DNA of 64,000 bases from Cladorhizidae sp. MBARI D1340-BT2 (GCA_028752905.1 JAQNBH010000010.1:24364244-24428243); one strand, 5' to 3'; positions 47,291 to 58,636 are shown, counted from the stretch's first letter. The notes: a model not told the origin generated them from the sequence alone. Numbers and translations are program-made.

Positions 47291-48400
47291 CTGTTGCAGA
47301 GGCATCTGTCTGCAGAATATACTGTTCATTCCAATTTGGAGTGGTCAACACTGGGTATTTTGTCAAAGCATCTTTCAATTTTTTGAATGACTGATCACAT
47401 AGTATTGTCCATTTTACTTTGTTTGGCATTTTCTTTCTTGTAAGTTCAGTTAGGGGAGTGGCTATGGTTGCAAAATTAGGAATGAAATGACGGTAATACC
47501 CGCATAGTCCCAAAAAGGATCGCACTTGCTTCTTGATTTCCGGATAGATTACACTGTTGAATCTTGCATTCCATTGGTTTCACCCTTCCTTCTCCAACAA
47601 TGTGTCCCAGATACACACAGTCATATACACACAGTCATTGACAGCAAAATTACATTTTATTTCTTTAATGCATAACTCTGCCTATCTGATCTTGGTAAAG
47701 ACTTGTCTCAAATGTTTCATATGAATGTGCCAGGACAAACTATGTATAAGAATGTCGTCTAAATAGGCAGTTGCAAAAGTGTATAAACCTTCAAGCACTT
47801 GGTCCATTTACCTCTGGAAAGTTGTTGGGGCTGACACAAGGCCAAAGGGCATGGTAATAATCTGATACTTGCCCCATGGAGTGATAAAACTGTTTTTTCT
47901 TTACTAGACTCTTCCATAGGTACCTGTTAGTATCCCTTAGTTAAATCTAATGTGGTTATATACCTTGCCTTTCTTATCCCGTCAATCAGATTGTCAATAT
48001 ATGGTAGCGGATAAGGATCTCCACGAGTGACAGCATTCAGTTTCCGGTAATCTATGCACATCCTTATCGATCCTTCCTTCTTTGGTACCAGGAGTGCAGC
48101 CCATGGACTACGTGACGGTTCGATGATTCCTTAAACCAACAAGTTCTTGATCTCTTCTCTCAAAAAATCCTGTGACTTATGTGCAACTCGGTATGGAGGC
48201 AGTCGGATGGGTACAGCATCTTCCGTAACAATACAATGTTCCACAAAGCTCGTCCTCCCAGGAACATCCTGGATTACATCCTGATACTCCTTCTTTAACT
48301 GTGTGAGTTGTTGCTGCTGTTCCAATGAGAGGTGGGTTTTTTCTTTGTTCTCCACTTTCGAATCTTCCATGAAGGGATCGTCTAAATTCGTCATCCAATG
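47291..48400 (-). pseudogene. Element B reverse transcriptase and partial RNase H
   Basis: The minus strand begins with VPGRTSFVEHCIV and PIRLPPYRVAHKS (the RT entry region), followed by degenerate palm sequence at 47.6-48.1 kb and then SFLGLCGYYRHFIPNFATIA, PLTELTRKKM and YILQTDASAT. It breaks in mid-RNase H where family A begins. Frameshifts are frequent. Upstream lies the integrase tail linker (FHVFHINSMKSW, 48.45-48.5 kb), so the integrase is 5' of the RT. Confidence 0.8.
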
Positions 48401-48517
48401 CGAGAAATACAGCTGGAGTAGGTGACACCCATGACTTCATACTATTGATGTGGAAAACATGGAACCTCTTCCTTGTAGTTCCTAAATCTACTTTATAGGT
48501 CACTGGATCACAACCCT

Positions 48518-48715
48518 AAAAGAGAACATACAACTAGTACAGCAAATAGCAAAATAAAATGAGACAAAGGAAAAAGAGAGTCACAAATATTACCACGACA
48601 GGAAAGCAACTCATCGAAAATTCGAAGTTGGAGATTTTGTTCTCGTATTCAGACCCAGGAAAGCAGACAAATTGAGTAGCAAGTGGCAGGGACCCTACAC
48701 TCTACCATGTTAACA
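48518..48715 (+). pseudogene. Integrase C-terminal (GPY) segment in inverted orientation
   Basis: Only here the plus strand is coding-like: RKATHRKFEVGDFVLVFRPR, then KADKLSSKWQGPYTL. This is the GPY module at the integrase C-terminus. The integrase core to its right (48.72-49.19 kb) and the linker to its left (48.45-48.5 kb) both read on the minus strand. I infer a local inversion of about 0.2 kb. Confidence 0.75.
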
Positions 48716-48719
48716 TTAT

Positions 48720-49930
48720 TTGTCTCCTCTTTATTCTTCCAGAATTTGGCAAGTTCGTCCAAAGATAAGCTCATCTCGCTTCCAAAGAGCAGGTAGAATG
48801 GAGAGAATCCTGTTGTGCTGTGCCAGTCCCCCTATGCCCATAAGACAAAAGGTAGGCATTTGTCCCATTCTTTTCCAAGAGTGGAGGTCAGTTTCTTCAG
48901 AAGCCTCTTCATTGTCGAGTTAAACCTCTCCACCATACATCCGTTTGGGAGTGGTATGGGGAGGTCCTGATCTGATGGATCCCTGTCATCTCACAAAACT
49001 GTTTAACGGTCTTTGACACAAAGTTAGTGCCATTGTCAGTTAATATCTCTTGAGGTACCCCAAGTCTAGAGGTCAATTCAATTAAACAGTTAACCACTGT
49101 TTCTGCTGTCATATTATGTAGAGGAAAAGCCTCTGGCCATTGGTCATATAATTCATTATAACAAGGTTATATTTATTCCTGGCAGTTGTTGTCAGGGATC
49201 TCCACAGACTCGACCCTGACTGAGAGAGAACCACACGGGTCGTCAGATCTACAGGCCAGCGGAAGTGTCTCGAACATTGATGAACCACACAGGTTTCCAA
49301 ATGGCTCAGACAAGCCAACTGAGGAGAAGGATGCTGATTGGTCAGAGACTCATGCAGGAAGGCCACTCCAGAATACCAAACATGGTCATTTTGGGGGAGA
49401 TTGCGTACACGTCTGATGAGGGATGACGCGAAGAGAGAGATAGAGAGACGAGTGAAAAAGAAGAACTTTGATAGATTTATGTGTGATTAGGACTTTTGAG
49501 AACTGAGAGTAGTTGCATTGTTGTTCAATTAAAAGGCGGTGCACCTCGTTTGTGCCTTGTTTGTAATAAAGCTATTTAACTCGCTCTCAAATTGTAGCTG
49601 GGTTGGTCTAGTGGTAAATTAGGAGAGCGTGGTTCTAATTTGGACTAGGCATCAAAGTGTTCCTCTGCATTGCCAAGCTAAAGCAGCTGGAGTGTAGGGA
49701 GCGGGATGCTTACAGTTGTTGTTTTAAGAGGCCCAAATATGTCAGTTGAAAGGGTGCTTCCATTATAGGTAGGGGGTGCAATGGGGCTACTGGTCCAGCT
49801 CTCTGACATACAGGGCATGATTTACACATTATTCCTACATCTTTAGCAATACCTGGCCAATCCATCCTGGTCCTGATAGCTTCAAGAGTTCTGGCCTGGC
49901 CAAAATGTCCTGCCATGGGAGAGTTGTGGG
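48720..49930 (-). pseudogene. Element B integrase, split by a solo LTR
   Basis: The zinc-finger part (49710-49916) reads GHFGQARTLEAIRTRMDWPG and CKSCPVCQR, the H2C2 pattern. The core (48909-49112) has LGVPQEILTDNGTNFVSKTV and HQIRTSPYHSQTD, holding the second catalytic Asp region and the region before Glu. FSPFYLLFGSEMSLS follows near 48.8 kb. The two parts are separated by a 525-bp solo LTR (49190-49714). The gene is broken. Confidence 0.8.
49185..49719 (+). mobile_element. Solo LTR with 5-bp target duplication
   Basis: A 525-bp sequence starts TGTCAGGG (49190) and ends GCTTACA (49714), i.e. TG...CA, flanked on both sides by GTTGT (49185-49189 and 49715-49719). It interrupts the element B integrase exactly between two parts that otherwise join. 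It contains AATAAA near 49566 in plus orientation. It differs from the 46014/53055 LTR, so it comes from another family. Confidence 0.88.
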
Positions 49931-50511
49931 CAATTTGTAGAATTCGGGTACGGCCAGCCTTGGGAACGATAATGAGCTTTTTCCCATTCTGGTGAGGGCT
50001 CTCATCAGTAATTCATTCTCCCAAAAGAAAAGACCGCTTCCCTCTTTAGCTTTTTCTCTGATTTTATTTAGGGTAGGATCTTGTTTTTGTAGTACTCTTA
50101 GTTTCTCCGGAGATACTTGTCTCAAAAATTGATTCATGTTCTTCTGAGTCCAGGTCTAGGGTTGTAGTAATACTTTCCATGTCAACATCTTCTTCTAGCT
50201 CATCTTCTCGTTCCACTGGTTGGATAACTGGGTTGTCATCCTCTTGTTGCTGTTAATCTTTCTGCCTAAGTTGGCTTTGTTTTTCTGCTTGTTCTGGTTG
50301 TGTTCATCACCACTTCCTCACATGCCAGTGTTGTCTGCTTTCTTTCTTCCTGAACTGGGGTTGACTCTGCGCTTCAGTGTCCAGCTCCTCTTTCAGAAAT
50401 CTCTGAAAATGATCGTCCCATTAACATGTCGATTCCGATGTGGGAAGAAACCCCTACTGCTAACTCAATGCACTTTTCCTCCACTTGCAGCTGGATCTTG
50501 GCTGCTGGAAA

Positions 50512-50724
50512 TCATGTCTTCTTAGAGCTGGCAGTAGTATAAGGTATCTTCCAATCAAGGAAGTCCGATTTTCGAATGCATCTGGGGTGGACAATTGATT
50601 TTGAGCAGCCTGTGTCTAGAAAGGCAAGAATGGATCTATCATTGACCTTCACCTTACGGGTCCATTTAGGCAAAGTCTTACTTCCATCAGGGGTGCTTGT
50701 GAGGTGAACCTTTTCAAGTTTCAC
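50512..50724 (-). pseudogene. Element B retropepsin
   Basis: The frame contains ILAFLDTGCSKSIVHPRCI, with the DTG active-site triad of aspartic proteases. It sits directly after the gag zinc knuckle and before the integrase, as expected for gag-PR-INT. The sequence between it and the integrase (49.93-50.5 kb) includes PEKLRVLQKQDPTLNKIREK, typical of the stretch ahead of the integrase zinc finger. Confidence 0.75.
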
Positions 50725-51640
50725 TCTACAATCCCTTCTTAGGTGGCCCTTCTTGCCGCAACGAAAACAGCTTAGATCTCGGGGAGGAAGTCTGCTAGAA
50801 TCTCCACTTGTTGATGGCGATCGGTTTACTTCTAGTCATCATGAATTTCGTACTCGTAGGCGAGTAGGGGTGTCACTCTCTGAGCTCTTTCTTGGTCGAA
50901 ATTTGTTAGTTCTATCAGATTGTCTGGGTACATCTGGTTCTCTCTTTGATTTCCTAGATGCCTCACATTCGCCTCACTCAACTCCTCATAGGTGCTAGGA
51001 TCTAAATTTCTCATTTGTATCTCCAGCCACCGTGGTAGTTTTTTCAGGGTTACTTCCATTAGCATCAATGTCTCAGCCCCTTTTTCGGATGAGTTGATCC
51101 ACTGATGGAAATTTTGTTGATGCCCCCTTAACCAGGCATCAGGGTTGCTTCCATCAAAAGTCTTCTAAAAAACCCTCTTTCTGTACGTTTCTGTAGTGAC
51201 TTGGTATGTTGCTAGTAGAGTACGTTTAATGATCTGCTGTTCTGTTGAGCTTAGGGTTGATATAGCCGTCATTCCTGCTCCGGATAGTGAGCTTCGGAGG
51301 AATACAGGTCATTGTTCTTCTGGCCATCGTCCTGCCTGAGCCGTGACTTCAAACGTTTGCAGAAAAGCACCCATGTCATCCACGCCCTCCTGAAATTTCT
51401 GCAGAGTTAGTATAGGAGTGGCTCAACCACTGATGGACCAACCAGATGTTGAAACAACCTCTCTTGTTGCTGGGCTGCTTGTCGTCTATCCTCCCCATGC
51501 CTCTGTTCCTCCCTCTCTCTTCTACATTGATCCATTTGGAGCCATTGAGCCATAAACCGATCTAAGGGTTTGTTTGTGTCAGAGATAGACTCTAGAGTGG
51601 GAAGAGCCTCTGGATTAGTGTTCTGAAGATGACGAGATTC
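50725..51640 (-). pseudogene. Element B gag with SCAN-like capsid and zinc knuckle
   Basis: The minus strand shows LQKFQEGVDDMGAFLQTFEV, LLATYQVTTETYRKRVF, DGSNPDAWLRGHQQNFHQWI, TLMLMEVTLKKLPRWLEIQM and DPSTYEELSEANVRHLG, then the zinc knuckle CFRCGKKGHLRRDC with perfect CX2CX4HX4C spacing. The capsid part follows the SCAN domain pattern. In the literature SCAN is considered to derive from Gmr1-like gypsy capsids, which agrees with the integrase-first order here. Two or more frame breaks. Confidence 0.75.
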
Positions 51641-52250
51641 TATATGTTGTCGTTCTTCTCACATGACAAACCTCAACACACTAAAAATAATATTTTTTCA
51701 AAAACAAACAAAAACAATATTAGCCTAGCTGACCTGGGGTTTGGTTTCACAAGCCTAGCCTGAGTTGTTTCCCCTCTACTATTACAGACTAGCTAAACTG
51801 TTGTCCGGGTTCTCTGTCACTAAGAGAATCCCACCCTGCCATCACTATCAGGCAAATACTTCTACTATCTCTAAGTAGTCTAGTATCCTATGACGCCTAA
51901 AGAACAAAACTCTGTCTAAGCCGAAATCAGCTTTCCTGCTGTCTCCCACTCACGAAGAGTATAATTAAGAACTGTAGTAGGTTTAAATACTTTATCAATT
52001 AAACTTTATCAATTAAATACAATATAAACATAAATAAATAGTGCTAAATAATCATACACTAGTCTCAAACCAATATGTATGTCTCGAAACTAAACTAGCT
52101 CAGTTTACGCTATAGTTCTAAAACTCGCTATCTGTCACTCGCTCAAAACTCCACTGTTGCTTTACTCTACCATGCGCGGGCACAGACTTGTTCAACCAAT
52201 CAGTATTCCCGTATTCGACTCTGAAGGCTTCCTGGTCGTTCACGGAGTAT
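51641..52250 (-). other. Probable 5' LTR/untranslated part of element B
   Basis: AT-rich, non-coding sequence between the element B gag and the family A gag. By position it should hold the 5' LTR of B, but no second copy exists in the window to prove it. I could not fix its borders. Confidence 0.35.
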
Positions 52251-52842
52251 TGTCATACATATGAGTCAATGTCTGACAGTAGGCTTCCCTAGTAATTCGA
52301 TAGTGGCCAAACAGAGCTCCCTTTAGGGTATCATAGTCCTGTCGGCTATCAGAATCCAACTGGACATACACCTGGGTTGCTTCGGGTGGTAAAATTGGTC
52401 AGGTGTCTGGTCCACTGATGACGGGGCAGAGAGTAGCATTCCATGAGCTTCGAATGCAGCAAAATACGTCTCTACATCTTCTTCCTTCTCTAACTTTCTG
52501 AAAGTGACTATCTTTTCTGGTGCGGGGTGAGGATGGTGGTGGTTCGGCTTCACTACGACTTTCTGTTGACCTAACAAGTATTCATTCCCACATCTGCTCC
52601 TTTCTGATGTCGTCTTGTCGACGTTTCTCTTCTCATTGGGCCTGTCGATGGCCTTCCTCAATCTGTCTCTTCTCCGGGGCATCCCACTGTGCATAGAGGT
52701 CTGCATGAATTGCATCAGAATTGCTATTGTGGGGGGCTGCTGTCAAGGATGGTATTCCACTGAATGTTGGATTGGCATTAGGTGCTGATCCTTCTGTCCA
52801 TTCCCTGTAGGGGTTCAGTTTCTGAGTTCTGTGGTGTTTCAT
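52251..52842 (-). pseudogene. Family A gag, SCAN-like capsid N-terminal half
   Basis: The minus strand reads MKHHRTQKLNPYREWTEGSA at the start, then PEKIVTFRKLEKEEDVETYF and ATQVYVQLDSDSRQDYDTLK with GHYRITREAYCQTLTHMY. The helix pattern matches the capsid before a SCAN-like region. It is cut at about 52.25 kb by element B. Frame changes occur near 52.39 kb. Confidence 0.7.
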
Positions 52843-53054
52843 CCATTCCTGTTGAAAGTAGTTCAGATGAGTGGGGTTCCTGGTTCCCTGGTTGTTGAGT
52901 ACCTCGTAAATTGTAGGTTGCCATCTCCAATGTTCACTCTGATGTTCACGAAAGAAATCAACGATGGTAATGAAACTAAGCTTCTTGCTAAGCCTCTAGA
53001 TAGCAAACAGAGAAAATGGCACTGGTCCCTGTTGTGCCCACCACTGCCACCAGA

Positions 53055-53364
53055 TGTCACAGGGTCGACTGGTAACCCTGTGGCCAGTATTGATCTGAAC
53101 TATCTCTGGTAAACTGCCACCAGGTAGCTAGCTGGCTACCATTGTGTACAATTGCTGAAGTTGGTTGTAAAAGCTTTAATAACAAAACACAACAACAGAA
53201 ACAGACGAGCTATATTCGCAATGAACTCCACCAAACAGGCTCTGGACAGCTCCTTTTATGAGGAGCAGCCAGGCCTGGAACAAGTTGGGTTTGCAACTCT
53301 AATTAACACATCAACTGACACCAATAAACACCATACCTTACTGTGTATGTGTGCATGTAATTAC
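53055..53364 (-). repeat. 5' LTR (right copy), truncated, with primer-binding site
   Basis: It is the direct repeat of 46014-46339, missing about 25 bp at its outer end where the hAT begins. On the minus strand, TGGTGGCAGTGGTGGGC lies two bases beyond the LTR (about 53036-53052), a candidate tRNA primer-binding site starting TGG. Confidence 0.75.
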
Positions 53365-55440
53365 TTAAGGTATCAGGGTCAAACTCAGTGTAGAACTCAC
53401 ATAGTTCGTCAACATTTTGTGAGACATCCTCCCCCAATGTTCCTTTCACTAGGACCTTCTCACAGGTTGAATTTGTGGTGTAGTCCTTCTGATTAAAATG
53501 CTCTTCAATGCAGCTAGCTACAGTGTCCACAGCCTCAAAATTGATTTGGCGGTAAAAGTTCTCTACATTGGTATGGTGCTCATGTTGAGCATTACCCTCA
53601 CTATATTGATGGCATCTTACGGTGACGTGGAAGTGAAGGCTCTTTTAGTTCCAACTTCACAGCAGCTTGAGTTACTTTTGTCCAATGGAGGCTTGCATCC
53701 CTATCTGATCGTATTCCTCATATATAGGACAGTGACAGATAGCTTGGCATTCGCTTGAGCATCCACTGCACATAGCTCTGCCCTCTGAAGGCAAGTGCTG
53801 AGGTTATCTGAATGTGAAAGTACTACAATGGCTAGCTGAAGACCACAGAAGAAACTAAAAGTTTGCATTTTAGTCTCCACTCCAATTATTCTTGCCTTCA
53901 TTTTCAGAATAGATGCTGCTCGGAGAGTCCACCTTGTTGGGCAGAGGATTTTCAGAGTTGGTGAGTCAATATTGTCTACATGGAGATCATGTTCCATTTG
54001 CCCCAGAATTTCTGTTGCTTTCTGCAGAATACTGCCTCTGTTTTTGGACTCTTCTTTATTAATTTAGTAATTTCATAAGCCACATCAAGCGTGTCTTTCA
54101 ACAGGGAAATATTTTTTATTGTATCCCCGACAGCAAGATTAAGCGAGTGGCAATAGCAATGTGTTAGCAGACATTTTTCATTCAGTTTCTTGATTTGTGC
54201 AGCAACCCCATTTTTTGTTCCAGTCATGGTCGAACATCCGTCATAACATAGCCCATGGGCATCTTGAATTTTGAGATACATGCGTAGCAGCACATCTTTT
54301 ATGCAAGCAACAATTGTGTCTGCATTGGTCTGAGAAACTGACATCAGACCAATATATTCCTCATGTACTGTCATCTCATTCACCCAACATATGCAAATCA
54401 CAAGTTGTTCAATGTTGCTCGCATCTGTACCCTCATCAGCCAAGATACTGTAACATCCAGATTCAGCTATGTCAGCTGCTATACCATGAAGCACTTTTAG
54501 AGCCATGATTTGTAAGATTTCATTCTGAGCATCTGGACTGATATGCTTGTCGTAAGACTTTTCAATCCATTTGCGAAGCACATTATCATCTTCAGCTCGC
54601 AGAAGGAGGAGTTGCTTGAAATTTGACTCCTCCTCTTGCTTGCCCTTACGAAGCTGGCGGGCAAGATAGGATACACTTTGAATGATTTTCAGGAGGCAGT
54701 TCCTATTTTCCTCTTTCTGACTCTTAAGCTGCTCCTTCAGCTGCTCATCAATATGACAAGGTTGAGTTAACATATCAACTGCATGCTTGTGACATAGCGA
54801 GCTTTCGTGCTTATGGAAACCCTTGTTTTTACACAGAGCATTTTTCCAATTTCTGAACCCATCAGACAAGAAAGAGGTTTCAGACCTTGTATCCAGCTTA
54901 AGCAGTCCCTTCAAATTGGCTGTGCCACAAGTGTGGCAAATAATAGTGTCTGATAATGCAGCCATGAAAATTGCGAGTACCAGGCTGGTTGAAATGCTCG
55001 TTGATGACCCATCTTGCTTTTAGTGTATTTGATGTTGATTGGCTGGTAGGGAACTTGAGGAAGGGTATCCAGAGTCAGGGATATTCTACTGGCTTCTTGT
55101 TGCTGCTCCTGAGAGATATCAAAAGTACTTGAAGCTTGAGTCAAAGTCTAATTTTGCAAAAACAACTACAACAACAGGGTCTGTCAATATATGATTGTTT
55201 AATAAGGATTCACTGACATCAGAGGCTGAGATGCCACATAAAAATTGAGAGGCTTAATTTTGTTATCATGTGATGGATTATGACAGACGTACCTGTTCAG
55301 ATTCTTCTGGGTTTTCTTCAACCTGTACATCTTGGCTATCAGATCCTTGGGCTTGATCATCAGCCTTCTCCTCAGACTCCCTTTGTCTCTTAGTTGGACT
55401 TTGACAAAAACTTAACAAGGAGGCTTGTCTTTTAGGCATG
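53365..55440 (-). pseudogene. hAT transposase, ZMYM1-like, two exons
   Basis: Exon 1 (about 55293-55440) starts MPKRQASLLSFCQSPTKRQR and ends at donor CAG/gtacgt. Exon 2 (from about 55147, acceptor AAATTAG) carries a TTF-type zinc finger (FQPAWYSQFSWLHYQ, then IICHTCGTANLKGLL and a His/Cys-rich segment), the DUF4371-like core (DAQNEILQIMALKVLHGIAA, DEGTDASNIEQLVICI, GLCYDGCSTMTG, LTHCYCHSLNLAVGD), CPTRWTLRAAS, and a late segment to 53.37 kb (EFYTEFDPDTL). There are frameshifts near 54.97 and 53.98 kb. The C-terminal dimerisation domain is cut off at the LTR junction. ZMYM1-like proteins derive from hAT elements (family knowledge). Confidence 0.85.
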
Positions 55441-55837
55441 ATTCACTCTGCAGCAGCACTAGCTAATTTCTCCGTTCACTCTTATATTTCCGAATAATGA
55501 TTAACAGCCATTAGGTTTATAGCAGAACTCAACATAAGGCAGTGGAGAGCTTACTCACTCCACTGCTGTCATGGCAAAATCAAAATGAACCAATGAAATA
55601 ACATGAACTATATAATTGTCAAAATGATGCTAAAATGATCCTCACACTTAAAGTGTTAGTTCCATGGTATGGTCTGAGGCTAGTTTGGTGGTTGAGTTGT
55701 CAGGCTGTTATTCCTGACATACACTAACTGGTCACATGTATTGAACCGATTAGGAAACAAAGTTGCCAATATTGTGGTGTTGTTCTATGGTGTTGTTCTT
55801 TCTAGCATATTTCACACCAATTAAAATTATGAATGTG

Positions 55838-56083
55838 CTATAACTTGTTAGTCAACACCTTCAACAGCTTGCAAAAAAACTCCCTTAGAAAACTTGTTTT
55901 GGCCAAAAGTTGGGGGGGGCCATGGCCCCCCCAGCCCCCCCAGGAATTACCCCCCTGTACTCCCGGGCAACCTGGTAATATGTCTTTCAGCTTATTGAAA
56001 AGATTTTCTCGTTGGGGAGAACACTTCGCTAGTTTGGTGATTTCATGCACAGTATCCAAAGCCCTTTTCATGGTAGCAGACAT
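55838..56083 (-). pseudogene. Second hAT fragment, related to the ZMYM1-like copy
   Basis: The minus strand reads MKRALDTVHEITKLAKCSPQ and RENLFNKLKDIL, matching LLKDTLDVAYEITKLIKKSP of the larger copy at 53976-54965. A C-rich/G-rich block follows (55.91-55.97 kb). It abuts the truncated 3' side of the LINE fragment. Confidence 0.6.
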
Positions 56084-56085
56084 TC

Positions 56086-57310
56086 CAAAATGTGCAAGTG
56101 TTCTTGTTAAACAGGGCTGTTTGAATCTTCTTGCTGATAATGCTATTTTTCCTGCATTTCACTCTTCTAACTGCATACTTGTACTTGGCCTTAGTCCGTT
56201 TCCTAATATCAAATAGAACACCAGCAGAGGGACAACCAGCTTCAACATTCCAGAGTGTAGCAGACTCTCTGAACCTGCTAACATGAACATTCCAACCCGG
56301 AACTACTTTAGGACGTATACACTTCCGTGGTAAGGAAATTTTACCAGAAAATGAGAGTCATGACAAGAGTTTTTCACAGCAGTTGTCAATGTGTTGCCTG
56401 TGATCGACACAATCTACAGAAGAACATTCTATCAATTCTGGAACCAACTCAGGAAGATTAGCTCTAATTGCTCAATGGTAACAATCAATATCAGATAATG
56501 TAATTTTAAACCAATCAATATTTTTAAAATTGTCAGAATCTTCGCAGGCAAAATCCTGGTTATTGTCATATATGTTACTGCTAGCAAGCCTGTAACAAAA
56601 ACACAGAGGAATATGATCAGAGAAATTGTTGGCCGAATGAACACACTTGATTTTACTGACAAGGTTAGAAGGATGACTAGGTGTAAGAATATGATCAGGC
56701 CACGATCTGACCAAACCATCATCCCTCTCGTAAGTAAACTGAATGGAGTTATGTGTGAGGTCAACAGCATCAAGATTAAAAGTCAGACATGAAGGAACAT
56801 AAAGAATCACGAAAATATGATGAACGAGAAAAATCAACATTAAAATCTCCAGCAATGATAATGTTATCAAAAGTTTGAGAATCAATGAAACCTGTAAGTT
56901 CACTAATAGTTTCCAAAAAGAAATCCTTCGATTGATAGTTATTATAATTAGTGGGTAAATAAAACACAGACAAAAAGTGTAACATAACAGTTAGATTTAA
57001 TAACGAGTGCACAAAAATGTGTGGAATTAGAATCAAGTCTAGTTACAATAGGAATGAGAGATTTCCGATATAAAATACCACAACCACCATATGGCCTTCC
57101 AACAATTAGTTCACTACTGTCCATACCACTTACTCCCAATGAACAAAAATTAGAACTAATGTCTAAATCAGAGAGTTGTTCAGTGAAAAGCCAATGCTCT
57201 TGTACAAAACAAAGGTCACATTTAACATAGTAAAGCCGGAGTGGCCGGAGTACCGAATATGTACCCAGAGACCTCATTCGTACTTGAGACAAGGGAGGCT
57301 CTATAGGCAT
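56086..57310 (-). pseudogene. LINE endonuclease (APE-type) fragment, CR1/L2-like
   Basis: The minus strand shows CDLCFVQEHWLFTEQLSDLD and GRPYGGCGILYRKSLIPIVT, then FDNIIIAGDFNVDFSR (the GDFN catalytic motif), LTHNSIQFTYERDDGLV and NNFSDHIPLCF (the SDH motif). Near 56.1-56.2 kb it reads AKYKYAVRRVKCRKNSI, the spacer before the RT. The RT itself is missing. Frames shift several times. CR1/L2-type placement is from motif memory and tentative. Confidence 0.75.
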
Positions 57311-57852
57311 TGCCCCCCCCCAATGATCTTGTGAGCTGTCAATGTATTAGCTGCCTGTAAACACAAGAATCTCACAGATAGGCTTAACTTACAAGAAATT
57401 GCCCAAGATTTTATAACACTAAATGAAGAAAGAGACTTTGGAACATTATAAGTAATCATTGTAATTTGTGTATGTGTGTGTGATAAAAGTTGTGACTTTA
57501 AAAAGTTGGGGTAGTCTTCAATTTTTTTAGCATGCTTAAATGCACCAGGAGAAAGGGGGGGGGGGGGAAAGAGAGTGAGGTGGAGAATGCAGGAGAGTGG
57601 AGAAGAGGAAGGGGAGGCAATATGATAATATAATTGAATAAAACAACCAAAGGGGGAAAATAATTAAAGAAATTTGACTGGCAGATTTTTCTTGGTGTAG
57701 CATAACTTCTGGTTGCTTAGCACCTTGGATATTTAGCGCCAATTTCCTGTTAAGTTCTCGTTGTTACCAAATCCTCAATATGAAATGCTGTCATTGAAAA
57801 AAGCATGTCTGTTTTTGCGCATGTGTGGTAGCCACTGCATCACCATTTCGGC
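57311..57852. other. Spacer, nothing recognised
   Basis: Low-complexity and G-run sequence, including a 12-base G run near 57557. No supported gene. Confidence 0.35.
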
Positions 57853-58344
57853 CAAGGTCGGATCCAGGAATGTTGAATTGGGCCCCCCCCATTAATATTG
57901 GAGATTTAGAGTATCTTGCATCAGGGAGGGTGTGGGAGGCATACCCACGTAAATGTAAAAGTAAGCATATTAATATAAGTAGCAGCATCAGCTCATACTA
58001 ACCTGTATATTTCTGTGCAAGAGTTCTATTATTACAGCCAATAGAAACTGCTCATGGGGGTACTTCCATGGCATGACCCACATTTTTAAAAACCTCTTGA
58101 CCTTGGGCATGTCTTGGGCCGGGGAGTATGGCTACTTCTGCTCATCAGGTCCAAATTAGACACCAAGCTAATGTTTTCAGGTGTTAATTTCCAAGTAATA
58201 GTGTTGATTGCAGGAAATTGTGGGCCACTTTAACATTAGACGCTGCCCACGTATAGCCACACCCACAAAATCAGGCCCAAAACATGCCCAAGCTGAAAAG
58301 ATTTTCAAAAATGTTGGTTATGCCATTTTACCACCTCCAGGGGA

Positions 58345-58390
58345 GGAGTCTATAAAGGTCGAACACACACACACACACACACACACACAT
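58345..58390. repeat. (AC)n microsatellite
   Basis: A run of AC dinucleotides, about 13 copies, near 58363-58389. Confidence 0.9.
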
Positions 58391-58401
58391 TCCGATTGAT
58401 A

Positions 58402-58636
58402 TACCGTAAACTCTAGTTGTTTAGCACCCTAGCTTCTAACTGAAACAACAAGAAAACCAGCGCTAAACATCGAACAGGCACTTGTTAAACGGCACTTATT
58501 ATATAATGCACACCATTATTCTTCAATCAAAACTAACTAGTGCTTAGTACAGATGCATTCTAATGACCGAGAGCAACCTTGACAACTAGATGGGTACTAA
58601 ACATCTACACACGCTAAACAACCCGAGTTTACGGTA
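58402..58636. mobile_element. 235-bp MITE with TA target duplication
   Basis: The left end TACCGTAAACTCTAGTTGTT and the reverse complement of the right end, TACCGTAAACTCGGGTTGTT, are inverted repeats of about 25 bp, with TA on both outer sides. TA targets suggest a Tc1/mariner-type origin (inference). There is no coding capacity. It is nested inside the hAT element. Confidence 0.75.

Larger units (their letters stand above)
46014..53364 (-). mobile_element. Composite Gmr1-like Ty3/gypsy retroelement between direct LTRs
   Basis: Direct repeats of about 310-326 bp (46014-46339 and 53055-53364) bound the structure. Minus-strand order is 5' LTR, candidate primer-binding site, gag (52.2-52.84 kb, family A), a different element B (about 47.29-52.25 kb), then the family A RT end and RNase H, a purine tract and the 3' LTR. 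No integrase follows RNase H, and in element B integrase precedes RT. This is the Gmr1 order, unlike the usual RT-RNase H-integrase order of Ty3/gypsy. The right LTR is cut at 53364 where a hAT begins. All frames are damaged. Confidence 0.75.

Noticed and set aside
49595..49650. tRNA-like A-box and B-box stretch
   Set aside because: It sits inside the solo LTR, and I could not fold a proper cloverleaf from it by eye.
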